This document shows positions 35,641 through 46,574 of a stretch of 64,000 nucleotides of DNA, piece after piece. Every line of letters starts with the position of its first letter. The first letter of the stretch is position 1. The position numbers and the translations under genes are program-made. The notes under the pieces are model-generated. The model was not told the origin of the DNA. It made no database searches and saw only the letters and a list, made by a program, of their open reading frames with translations. The stretch is from Filosporella fistucella (taxonomy: Eukaryota; Ascomycota; Leotiomycetes; Helotiales), in assembly GCA_030077755.1 (NCBI GenBank), contig JAQJZZ010000002.1, positions 2,227,732 through 2,291,731 of the forward strand. The letters run 5' to 3'.

Positions 35641-37621
35641 TTTGGGTGTAGGCGTATGTGTTGACTGATGTCGGAAGGTGGATCAAGGTCTGTTGATTTT
35701 GATTATTTTTGACCGATGCGAAAGTTGGGCTAAAAGTTCGTTCCAATGCCCCGCCCACTCTAACACTCTTCCATCAAAAACGAGTTCCAAATACACATCG
35801 TCTCCGCCTCCCTGACCGCAGGATCCATATCTATTATCTATAGGTATATTCTACAACTCGACAAGATGCTCTCATGCCTTCACCGTTGCACAAAATGTCC
35901 CCTCTTGACGATCTTGTCCTTTGGCATACATCACTACATTTCAATTGCCATATTATTATGCTTATAGCTTCATTTTGGTCCGTGCACTCATTCCAGGTCG
36001 CTCAAACACCATCTAAATTTCACATAGACCCGTCCTCGAATTTTCTCGATCAACCACTTTACTCTCTTTGTGTCAGCCGACTGAGACGGGAAATGACAAA
36101 GTCGTCTAGCTATTGATGCTACAGACTCCCACATTTTACTCTGTAGATCTCACAATTCGTCTTCAGCTCTGGCTTTATCACTGAATTCTATGCAACGCAT
36201 GTAGTTCATCATGTCACGAAAGAAGTGGTACCAGCTAACTATCCCTTTATGCAATTTCCGGTGGTCATGTTGTTTTGGTTGGTTGCAATTACTGTATTGA
36301 GACTTCTACGAGGCGAGGAGGTTGGATGATCGAATTTCTACGTAAGCACAGCATCCGGGGTTTGCTCAAAGTATATTCATACAAGTTGAATCTTGTAAAA
36401 AACTCTCTCTGCTCTATATCTCCGTCAAATGCTTTCGCGGGTAATACCTGCTGCAATTTTGAGAATATAATCTACAGCTAGTTGCGTGTGCTCCTCTCTT
36501 CCCACGGAGTCTAGAACGCCGGGGCTACTCCAGTCAAATTATGTCTTTTCTTTGATTTGAATATGTAGCTGATTTGTGCTGATTCTATGCTCATGACAGC
36601 CCCGCACAAAATGTCGGGTTTCTCAGGGGAAAAGAGGAGAGGGTTGAGGTGGTGGAGGTTGGTGGTCGCAAGCGCAACCACAACGAACTGTTCGTCTTTA
36701 TAGTATTTGACAACAGTAAACATTACGCAAATTGCCTCCACTCACGAAGAAAAACTACGATTCCTGAGCGCCATCTAGGCATGCGAGTTCTACCACTCAA
36801 TGTTTCCTTCGCAAAAGCGGTCACTCATTTCCTCTCGCATGTGCTCCCTTTGTCATGGTTGATTATTGCCCGAACCGATTGCAGAGCTGCCAAAACTTTC
36901 CTTTAACATTGCATTGGCATTACTCTTTAGTTGTATTTCTAGAGACAGCTATCCTACAGCTTTTCAGAGCTCGAGTCTCGTGGTCCAAGGTGTAAACAAT
37001 GAGTGCAAACAACTAAATTATTGTAGCTTTATTTGGGATTCAGGGCTTTCTGAGATCTGGCTTTTTGAAGAGCCTCCGCGTTTTATCTAGCTCTAGGACT
37101 TAGTTCCTCTTGGCCATTGCTACTTTGTTTCAATTGACTGGTCGCGAACTCGCCAGCTTTCATAAGCTTCATGTCTTTGTTCGCTCGGCTTTCTCCCTTT
37201 TCCTAGCTGGAAAAAGTCTTTCAGTACTCCTACCAGCCACAACCCCCAAAAATTTTAAAAACGTTTGAAGCTCATCTCCAAAACCAATTTTCTAGTTCTT
37301 TTGGTGCGAGCTGAATACAAAATCAAGAAAGTCCAGCCCCATTAGGACTTTCCGTGGTTTCTTCTGTCTACAAATTTCTTTGGTCAGCCAATCAAAGCCC
37401 AGATCGCGAAATAATTTCCACACACAGTTTGCCACTTCAGCAGCAGTCTGTGCAACATCCAATAACATCTCACATCAGCTATATCTCAGCTTCTAGAGGT
37501 ACATTGCAAAAGTACATCGAAGGAACTTGAAACGTAAGGCTTTAATTGATTGATATTTGCCACTGTTCAAATAGTAAGTCGTGCGCAAGTCGAAACACAA
37601 AAAGTCCCTCAATAGTTGAAG
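35641..37621. other. long intergenic region, no gene seen
   Basis: Nearly 2 kb. Frames of 60-100 codons occur on both strands, but none has a domain, signal peptide or splice support. The AT-rich, CT-rich segment at 37100-37600 is probably the promoter and leader of the glucanase gene. Confidence 0.5.
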
Positions 37622-38655
37622 ATGTTTCGTTCTTTACTGCTCGCATTTGTTGCGGTGCTTCCCCTCACTGTTGCTCATCCAATCGACAGCGAAAAGGTGC
37701 ATGATTCGGCGATTGAAGCACGAGCATTACCTCCATACAATCCATCAGCACCAAAGCGTGGGCTGCCTTTCAACAATCCGTCCATCTACATTCAGCATTT
37801 TAAAGGTGTCGGAAGTCAGATAACATGGGCTTACAACTGGGATTCGTACATGGATCCTGGATTCCCTCCTAATATGGATTTTGTACCTATGCTGTGGGGA
37901 GACGGTGCCGATCGCACTGCAAATGTAAGTCATGTCTAGCCTGCGATATCGTCCTACTCACAACAGCCCAGTGGTTCAGAAATGTCGATAATGCCATATC
38001 TAGAGGTGCACACCATATACTTGCGTTCAATGAGCCTGATCTTTGCGGGTGGGGAAGTAGCTGCATGACTCCTCAGCGAGCAGTTGATGCCTATCGTCGA
38101 TACATCCAACCATATAAAGGCCGAGCATATCTCGGGGCGCCAGCAATATCAAATGGGGCGAATGGAATCCAGTGGTTGAAAGATTTCTTGCGCCTCTGCG
38201 TTGGTTGCCATATTGACTTCATTCCTGTTCATTGGTACGATGCTGCTTGGAACGATGGTTATTTCCGGTTGCATCTTCAGAATGTTCGTGCAGCAACACA
38301 GTATTTGGGTCTTAATATTTGGGTTACAGAGGTACGTTCTGCTCGACTGGTAGAATTTTATTGCTAACAAACACAGTTTAATGCTGCGGGGTCACCTGGA
38401 CAGCAGATAGAGTTTATGAAGAAGGTTCTTCCTTGGCTTGACCAAACTAACTGGATTTCCCATTACTCGTGGTTTTGGGCAGATCCCAAATCTGATAGAA
38501 ACCCCTTGGTGGGGTGGAATGGGTGGCCAACAGACGTGGGAAATTTCTATGCTTATGCTAAGGAGATGAAATGGCGTTTGGATCTAGCTCTGACTTCGCG
38601 TGCTTGGAAAAAGTATCTTCTTGTATATATTGTGGTAGTTTGGAGTTGGTTCTAG
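37622..38655 (+). CDS. secreted GH128-type beta-glucanase
   Basis: Exons 37622-37924, 37972-38331 and 38377-38655 (introns 47 and 45 nt) encode 313 residues. A signal peptide (MFRSLLLAFVAVLPLTVA) is followed by the glycosyl-hydrolase catalytic core of GH128 (Glyco_hydro_cc). The acid/base Glu is in LAFNEPDLCGWG (about residue 122) and the nucleophile in WVTEFNAAG (about residue 221). The nucleophile codon is the last one before intron 2. Family segments FVPMLWG, FIPVHWYD and SHYSWFW are present. GH128 enzymes cleave beta-1,3-glucan, probably in remodelling of the cell wall. The last 27 residues (ending YIVVVWSWF) are unusually hydrophobic and may reflect a membrane or GPI-like tail or a modelled 3' end that runs too far. 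Confidence 0.88.
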
Positions 38656-39598
38656 ATGGTATAGATTTAGTTGGGGCGTTTTGTACCTGAGAATGACAAG
38701 TTATCCTTGCGATGTTGATAAGGGCTTGTGGCGTTGAAGTAAGGAAACAGGAAAAAAGCGGGTTTCGTGATCTCCTCTACATACAAAGCCAAGCTTTTAT
38801 CAGTCAACTTAGCAAATTCGTTAACCAGCCGACGAACTTTCGAGAATGCTGCAAATGCTGCAATAGAGCGTGTGTACGTTCGTCAGTTTCACGATTGAGT
38901 GATGAACTCGCAACTCAATCGGGCACATTTCCGAAAATACTCGGCGTTCGCCTCTCGGGACTTGGAAATGAGAGTTGACAATGGGTGACTGCAGTCTCTT
39001 GGAGATTGTCACCGCATTTGGAGTTACGTGGCTCTGAGCTCAATCAATATGCCGAGGAATCGCAAAACATCAAAACACACTCCAAAATTAAGAACGCATG
39101 CTTAACGTGATGAGGAGCATGGAATGCAGGAACAGATCTCCACCACATGTGAACATGACATGTCTCGTCTCACAGATCTACAGCGGCGCAATGGTTTCAG
39201 TTTCGGACACTCCCGACTGGCTGCTCTCGGGCCACTGGGAAATAAGGTTTTGCCTATCGCCGAGGCCCTCAATTGAGCCATCATAACGTAATCATTCAAG
39301 GTTTGATTTCTCTCCGAGGTCGACATGCGTTGTGGTATTTACTAAATAAAACCGACTGGCATTTTCGTGGATATTTCATTGTACATATTTGCCGTCCCGC
39401 CAGCAGAGATTTCTGCCCAGCACCGCCCAGCGCCTCAAGACTAACGGCGCAGCTTGAATCGGTATTCAATTCGTCCGAACACCGTATTCCGCGCGTTGAT
39501 ATACTTGGCGATTGCCTCATGACTTCTAACTTCAATGGCAATATAACAACCGTGATGACCTCGGTTCTTCTACAATTCCCTGCTCCCTTTAGAGCAAC
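38656..39598. other. intergenic region, no gene seen
   Basis: About 940 bases between the glucanase and the ABC transporter. It is presumably the transporter promoter. No coding region is supported. Confidence 0.45.
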
Positions 39599-42500
39599 AT
39601 GGTTATCCTTCGACAATCCTGGACGTTGACCCGCAAGAACATTCTCATTGCGCTCAATCGCCATGTTATCAGTACTACGATTCGAGCGTTCCTTCTGCCA
39701 GTGGCGTTTATGGTGTTCCTCAGCTACGCCAGAAATCTTTTCATACCACCATCGAACTTTGGTATTGGCTCCCCTCGACCAATTCGAACACTGGCAGAGG
39801 GGTTGGATGCAGCAAGTGGAGGCAGAGAAACATTGGCTTTTGTCAACAATGGATTGAGTGGGGGAGCAATTGACAGAGTAATTGACAGTCTGGCGCGCCA
39901 AACCTCTGCGAGCACAACGGTTGCAAGGCTGGAGAATGAAGCACAACTTCTAGATACTTGCAGAAGCAGTCTTCGAGGCGCCACATCTTGCTACGGAGCA
40001 ATTGTCTTTATCTCTTCTCCCAGTGAGGGAACTGGTGGATTTTGGAATTACACAATTCGAGCAGATGGTTCCTTTGGAGACAAGATTGATGTCAACAAAA
40101 ATACAAACGATGCCCAAGTCTATCTCCTGCCTCTTCAACGAGCCGTCGACTACGCCATTGCCAACGTTAATTCCACGGGTTCATTGCCAGACACTGTGCT
40201 CGAATATCCATACACGAGTATTACCCAGGCACAAAGAAATACGAATATACGGGTAAATTATCAAGGAGCCATCATAAATATTCTGGGAATCGCATTCTTG
40301 ATTGGAATGGTGGGAATTGCATACCACTTGACTGGTTTTATCGCTTCTGAGAGGGAGCTTGGAATGTCTCAATTGATTGAAGCTATGATGCCAAACCTAA
40401 GGAGGTGGCAGCCACAGGTAGCGAGGTTTTGGTCTTACCATCTGGCATTTGACATGATTTACGCTCCCGGTTGGATCATCATGGCGATTGTTCTGGGAGT
40501 AGGCGTCTTTGCGGAAACTTCGATGGCTATTATCATAATCTACCATGTCCTTGCTGGACTATCCTTGGCGTCATTCTCCATTCTTGGTGCTTCATTTTTC
40601 AAGAAGGCCCAGCTGAGCGGTATCACCATGGCACTTGTGACGCTTCTTCTTGGAGTTGTTGCCCAGGTCATAAATATCACGACATCTGGTACAGTTGCTG
40701 TACTGTCTCTTTTATTCATTCCTTGTAATTATGTATTTTTCATCAAACTTATGGCCCGTTTCGAGCGTCAAAAGATGGCCACGGATTTGGTCAAAGCAGC
40801 ACCAGACAACCCTTGGACTCTACCTGGTATAGCACTGTGGGTATTTGTAATTATCCAAATTTTCGCATACCCACTACTTGGAGCAATTGCAGAGAGATAT
40901 TTATATGGCACAGCATCGAAAGGCAGGTCCGTCAAGAGCAAGCATCTCAACGAGGATAGCAGTCCAGAGACAGTTCAGCTCGAGAACTTCACGAAACACT
41001 ACAGACCGAATTGGTTTCGTCGCAAGTTCGCTTTCTTCACCAAAACTCCAAAAGAAACTGTGGTTGCTGTCAATGGGTTGACGCTAAGTGCGAGGAAGGG
41101 ACAAATTTGTGTACTTCTAGGTGCAAATGGGAGTGGAAAGAGCACTACGCTTGATGCTATTGCAGGTCTTAATACTGTTACGAGTGGAACTATCGCTGTG
41201 GATGGTACTGGTGGACTTGGGATTGCTCCACAGAAGAATGTGCTGTGGGACGAGTTAACAGTGGAAGAACATATCCGTATTTTCAACAGATTGAAGTCGA
41301 CCGGCAAGCGTGACAATAAAGAGACTCTTCATACACTAATCAAGTCAGTTGATCTTGACAGAAAGATTGACGCAAAAGCGAAGACTCTTTCTGGGGGTCA
41401 GAAAAGAAAGCTTCAATTGGGAATGATGTTCACTGGAGGGAGTGCTGTTTGCTGTGTGGATGAGGTTAGCAGTGGACTCGATCCTTTGAGTCGGAGAAAG
41501 ATCTGGGATATTCTTTTGGCTGAAAGGGGTGCTCGAACAATCATTTTAACAACGCATTTCCTTGATGAAGCAGACTTGCTAGCTGATCAGATTGCCATTC
41601 TATCCAAAGGAACTCTGCGAGCACAAGGATCATCAGTCGAATTGAAGAACAAGCTAGGTGGAGGATACAGAATTCATCTCCAAACTGGTCCTGGCCACGA
41701 GAAAGTCCCCCATATTGACGGGGTTTCGAGTCGACAAACGTTTGGTCAAACGATGTACTCCGCGCCTACATCTGCGTCCGCCGCACAAATCATAAGGAAA
41801 TTAGAAGCCGAGGGTCTGACAGATTATCAATTATCAGGACCTACTATTGAGGATGTTTTTCTTCAGTTGGCAGACGAAATTCGTGCCGAAAGCACCAGTT
41901 CTGTAGATGAGACATCTTCTCCTGTTGCAGAAAAGGGAGAAAAGGGCGAACCCGCGATAACAGCTATTCCAGCTGCAAACCTCCAACTACAGACTGGCAA
42001 ACGTATCGGGTTTTTCCGACAAGGCTGGGTGTTGTTCAGAAAGAGATTCACAATACTACGTCGCAATTATCTCCCATACACCGCTGCCCTTCTCTTACCT
42101 ATCATTGCTGCTGGGCTTGTAACCTTGTTCCTAAAAGATTACAATGGTGTTGGATGTTCTCCTGCCAATAGAGTTCGTATCTCCGATTCTGAAGCTATAT
42201 ACAATCAAGATCGCTACAACTTGGTCGTTGGACCATCATCTTTATTCTCGAATTCCACAATTACCTCTCTATATGGTCCTCTCGTCCCAACGGCCCCATC
42301 ACCAGAACTTGTTCAGCAGCGTTTGCGATTCGTGGATACACTTGCGGATTTCAACGATTATATTGACCAAAACTTCTCGTTTGTTGCACCAGCAGGTTTC
42401 TTCGTCGATGGTACCCAGACAACTCTGGCATTTAAGGGCAACTCGGATATTTATAATGCCATCTTTGGACAGAACATAATGGATGTGATGTTGACCAACA

Positions 42501-44410
42501 TCAGTATCGGAACTCAATATTCCTCTTTCGACATCCCTTGGGCACCATCGACAGGGAAGTCGCTGCAGTTGGTAGTTTACTTTGGATTGGCGATGGCCGC
42601 GTATCCTGGATTCTTCTCGTTATATCCCACAGTTGAAAGGACAAGAAACATTCGAGGACTTCAGTATTCAAACGGCGTACGATCATTGCCATTGTGGTTG
42701 GCTTATCTATCATTCGATTTCATAATTGTTCTCATTTCAAGTGCCATCAGCGTGGCGATTTTTGCAGCTGCTTCTTCAGCCTGGTACCATGTTGGTTATC
42801 TATTCGTAGTATTTATGCTTTTCGGAATGGCTTCGATATTGCTAGCATACGTCGTATCTCTTTTTGCACGCACTCAGCTATCTGCTTATGCTTTCGCTGC
42901 TGCTGGACAAGCAGTCATGTTTCTGGTCTATCTCATCGGGTATCTCTGCACTTTGACCTATGCAGTAAGATCCCCCAACGCCGTTCGTAAATTATGCTAA
43001 TTCTCCTAGCCCGTGAACAAAATAGATCAAGATCTCTTGATTGTTCACTTCACAATCTCCGCCATTACGCCAATGGGTAGCTTGATCAGGGCCATGTTCG
43101 TTGCACTTAACATCTTCTCCACGACTTGTGATGGAAGAGAAATTGCTTCATACCCAGGAGGCATCCTTCAATACGGTGGTCCCATTCTATATTTGATCCT
43201 TCAAGTTTTTATCCTGTTCGCAATTCTGCTTTGGTACGATTCTGGATCAATCAAGGCATGGTATCGTCGAGTGCGCAAAGTGAAGGCGACCGAAGGGAGC
43301 GGGATCGTTGCTGACGAGGAAATTGCTGAGGAGTTGGTTCGTGTCAACAGTTCGAATGATGGCCTTCGTGTCTTGAACCTCACTAAGTCATTCGGTCATG
43401 TCACTGCAGTGGAGAATTTGACATTTGGAATCAGGCGCGGAGAAGTATTTGCGCTCCTAGGCCCGAATGGTGCTGGCAAGTCGACTACTATCTCCTTGAT
43501 CCGTGGAGATATTCAACCTTCGAAGAATGGTGGGAACGTCTTTGTTGAGAATATCGAGATCAACAGACATCGTGCTGATGCTAGGTCGCACCTTGGTGTT
43601 TGTCCGCAGTATGATGCTATGGACCAGATGACTGTTCTTGAACACTTGAAATTCTACGCTCGTGTTCGTGGTGTAGAAGATATTGAGCATAATGTGCAGG
43701 AGGTAATCAAGGCAGTGGGACTGCAAGCATTCTCGGAGAGAATGGCGGCGAAGCTATCAGGTGGGAATAAGAGGAAATTGTCACTTGGCATTGCTCTGAT
43801 CGGTAATCCGACCGTACTGCTTTTGGATGAGCCAAGCTCGGGAATGGATGCAGCAGCGAAGAGAGTAATGTGGAAGACGTTAGCAGCTGTTGTGCCGGGG
43901 AGGTCACTGCTCCTGACAACGCATAGTATGGAGGAGGCAGATGCACTAGCTGATCGGGCTGGAATAATGGCAAAGAGAATGTTAGCGATGGGCACAAGTG
44001 ATGGGTTGAGACGAAAACATGGAGACGCTTACTACGTCCATCTTGTGATGAGCTCTGCACCACACACCACGAATGAGGAAATCTTTAGAGTACGATCATG
44101 GGTATCAAAACAATATCCAAGCGCCGATATCGAGGAACAAACCTATCATGGTCAAATTCGCTTCTCGGTCCCAATCGACAATAGGGCTGAAGATGAGATC
44201 GCACCTTGTCAGGATGGCGTAGGAGCTTTGATTATGACTTTGGAAGACAATCGCGAGGAACTTGGGCTGGCGCATTATTCTGTTAGTCCTACGACGCTCG
44301 ATCAGGTCTTCCTGTCAATCGTGCAGAAGCATAATGTTGAGGAAGAAGGGTATGCGGGGAAGCCAAAGAGAAATTGGTTCGGGCTACTCAAGCCGAAACA
44401 GAAGACATGA
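39599..44410 (+). CDS. ABCA-type full ABC transporter
   Basis: Exons 39599-42964 and 43010-44410 with a single 45-nt intron encode 1,588 residues. The layout is (TMD-NBD)x2. A first transmembrane domain with a large extracytoplasmic loop precedes NBD1, which has Walker A GANGSGKSTT near residue 510, signature LSGGQKRKLQLG and Walker B CVDEVSSGLD. The second transmembrane domain, with its own large loop, precedes NBD2, which has Walker A GPNGAGKSTT near residue 1272, signature LSGGNKRKLSLG and Walker B LLLDEPSSGMD. The large loops and motif spelling place it in the ABCA (lipid-transporter) subfamily. Substrates in fungi are mostly unknown; lipid movement is inferred from animal relatives. NBD1 has the variant VDEV in place of the usual LDEP. 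Confidence 0.93.
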
Positions 44411-44488
44411 ATAGAGGCCTGATGATTTAATAATGTATAGCATTTGAGTATCACCGTGTTTCTGGACCCATAACTTTCTCATTAAAAT

Positions 44489-44896
44489 TCATATACATAT
44501 TTCCCTCAATTGACTACTTTGTAATAAGACGAGGACACAGTAAGTAGTGCAGTATATAAGATTAATAGTAGAGGCGGATCGTATGCTATTAAGTCTGACG
44601 AACTCCCTCTCTTGCAATAGCGTCCATGCCAACTTGCTTGCCGCCTTTTCAATATTCATTTCGCCGTATTGGTAGATTTGTTGGATTTCCAACGCATGTG
44701 CAATGAGTGCAGTACTGTGCAGATATCCCATATACAAACGCTAAGAAGTAGTTCTGGATAACGTAGTGGGTGATAGAGAATAGTATTGTAATTTACAACT
44801 TACGGAAAGTTCACATATCCGCAAGGAAGCTCCAGGCACCATGTGGTGCACGAAGAAGTAAATTAGAAGAAATGAAGGGTTCCATTCTGTTCCCAT
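44489..44896 (-). CDS. possible small spliced gene, unknown
   Basis: Exons 44896-44804 and 44740-44489 with a 63-nt intron would encode 114 residues. The stretch from MGTEWNPSFLLIYFFVHHM to KLAWTLLQEREFV reads as coherent helical protein, and the splice is in frame. The last 30 residues look less protein-like. No family recognised. The open frame continues upstream of the chosen ATG to a stop near 44975, so this may be the 3' part of a larger or decayed gene that includes the ankyrin-like remnant next to it. Confidence 0.35.
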
Positions 44897-44979
44897 ATCA
44901 TAATAAACAAGACTGACTACCTTTTCATAAACATAATCAACACTTATATAGTCTCTACAGTCTCTTTCAGTTGCTCAAA

Positions 44980-45499
44980 TCCATATCAGATATGGGTCTC
45001 GATATCACGTCCCAGATGGGGTTGTATTTTGGATAATTGATAGGATCCTTCATGGAGTTGTAAAGTGGATGCATCCTCGGGAGTACTTTCTCTTCCAACG
45101 AAGGAAAGAGATCGTACAGCCACAGTTCGGAAGCTCGGGCTCATCCTCATTCAATGGGTATGATTTCCTTATTGAAAGGCTTGCCCTCCAGCGCTCACGT
45201 GAGACTCTGCCTGAGCATAGAAGAGCTCGAATTGGGCTTCTGTAAAACTCCCCAAAACTCCCTTTTTCAAACTTGTACTGGTTTTGGTTCTTTACAATAC
45301 TCTTCTGATACGCGCCTGCGGCAAACAAGATCTCCTTGATCTCTTTGTCGAAGTCGTCCCTCAAAGGAATGTCGATGTTCGCGCCCTTGGCTAGTAGCCA
45401 TTTGGCAATTGTGCTGCGATTGTAGCAGGCCCAAAAAGAGGATTGGTAGCCGCATGTTATTGTCTTTGCACTTCGTGACCTAATTTGGGCAGTTGGCAT
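44980..45499 (-). pseudogene. ankyrin-repeat-like gene remnant
   Basis: At the right end, a segment reading AKWLLAKGANIDIPLRDD looks like one ankyrin repeat (LL-x-KGA-x-I-D). Further along, fragments in other frames read as protein (EAQFELFYAQAES; later SELWLYDLFPSLEEKVLP, continuing to IWDVISRPISDMDLSN before a stop). The frame changes between these blocks, so the gene is probably broken rather than spliced. Ankyrin genes are common partners in fungal incompatibility repertoires, but nothing further can be shown. Confidence 0.4.
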
Positions 45500-45810
45500 T
45501 GAACACAGGAAATCGCGTTTGACACTGATTATCGTGTATTGAGTATGAGAACTCGATCAAATGGACGAGTGAGTTGATGTATACAATGTATGTAGAAGAG
45601 CTGAAATACCCTGCCTTATCGTGCTGGGACATTATTAAGACCCCTGGGGAAATTGCGAGAGAGAATAACATGAGCGATTTAATTAGATGCTGGAAAATCA
45701 AGGCGCAGTCCGAGAAAGAATGTTGACAAAATCGTATATTGCCTGCATTGGTTTGGTACATGTGAGTGTATTCTGGACTATTTCCTCATTTTCAGGATAC
45801 TCGTACCCCG
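45500..45810. other. short intergenic region
   Basis: About 310 bases between the ankyrin-like remnant and the 2EXR gene. Nothing seen. Confidence 0.35.
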
Positions 45811-46503
45811 CTAACCTTGACGCTTTGGATGGCTGCTCATGATGGCCTCATAATTACGGATATCCATTTCCCAGGGTGTGCCTTTCTGCACAATCTTGAC
45901 TTCTGGACAAATATAGCCGGGCATATCTCCGAAGTGTTCCCAGAAAGAATCTAGCATCATGGGTAAGACGCCTGACCATTCGTAAAGCATCTCCGGAGAT
46001 AGAAGCTCCAGCTTCCTGAGCATTCTCATACGGTCGAAATTATGCAGACGCTGTCCCCAGAAAATGTCCACACTATCGACTTCGACAATCATTTGCTGAA
46101 TCCGCTCTTTATCATTGAAAGAGATCTTGGATAGGTGGCGGTCGTTGATCTTGATCGTGTCGAGGCTGAAATTCGTCCAAACAAAGTTCTGGGTCGCGAT
46201 ACTCCCGAACGCCTTGGTGTAGAATGAGAGAGCCTCTAGACGAGACTCGCGGCAGGCATAAAGTGTGGGAGGAAACGGTTCGGATGACAATAGATGCTGG
46301 GTTTGGTTGCTAGATCGCGTGGGAAACGGACATGATGAGTGCACGTTGCCAGCAGGTTTCAGGCGCAAGGAGAGTATCCTGGGCTGTAAAGCACCTAGAT
46401 GAAGCCTCCAGATGCGGATACGTAGCTCCTTTGGGAGTCGAGGGAAAGGATGGAAGGTTCCAGGATCGAGAGATAGAGGAGGAGATAGCGACTTCGCCGC
46501 CAT
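45811..46503 (-). CDS. 2EXR-domain protein
   Basis: A single-exon gene of 230 residues. The segment FHPFPRLPKELRIRIWRL near residue 18 is the opening signature of the fungal 2EXR family, followed by LYACRESRLEALSFY near residue 86. Its molecular function is not established; the family is expanded in many Pezizomycotina. The start ATG is 44 bases from the interstitial telomeric tract, so most of its promoter must lie in or beyond that junction. This makes it a candidate for altered expression. Confidence 0.8.
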   Translation of the reverse strand: MAAKSLSPPLSLDPGTFHPFPRLPKELRIRIWRLHLGALQPRILSLRLKPAGNVHSSCPFPTRSSNQTQHLLSSEPFPPTLYACRESRLEALSFYTKAFGSIATQNFVWTNFSLDTIKINDRHLSKISFNDKERIQQMIVEVDSVDIFWGQRLHNFDRMRMLRKLELLSPEMLYEWSGVLPMMLDSFWEHFGDMPGYICPEVKIVQKGTPWEMDIRNYEAIMSSHPKRQG

Positions 46504-46546
46504 TATATTCGGTGTAAAGAAACAAGATAAGGTATAGACTGCGCGC

Positions 46547-46562
46547 TTAGGGTTAGGGTTAA
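46547..46562 (+). repeat. interstitial telomeric repeat
   Basis: TTAGGGTTAGGGTTAA, about two and a half telomere units, in the same orientation as the terminal telomere at the right end. It lies exactly between the 2EXR gene and the truncated end of the GH55 pseudogene. Confidence 0.8.
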
Positions 46563-46574
46563 CGCAGAATTTCG

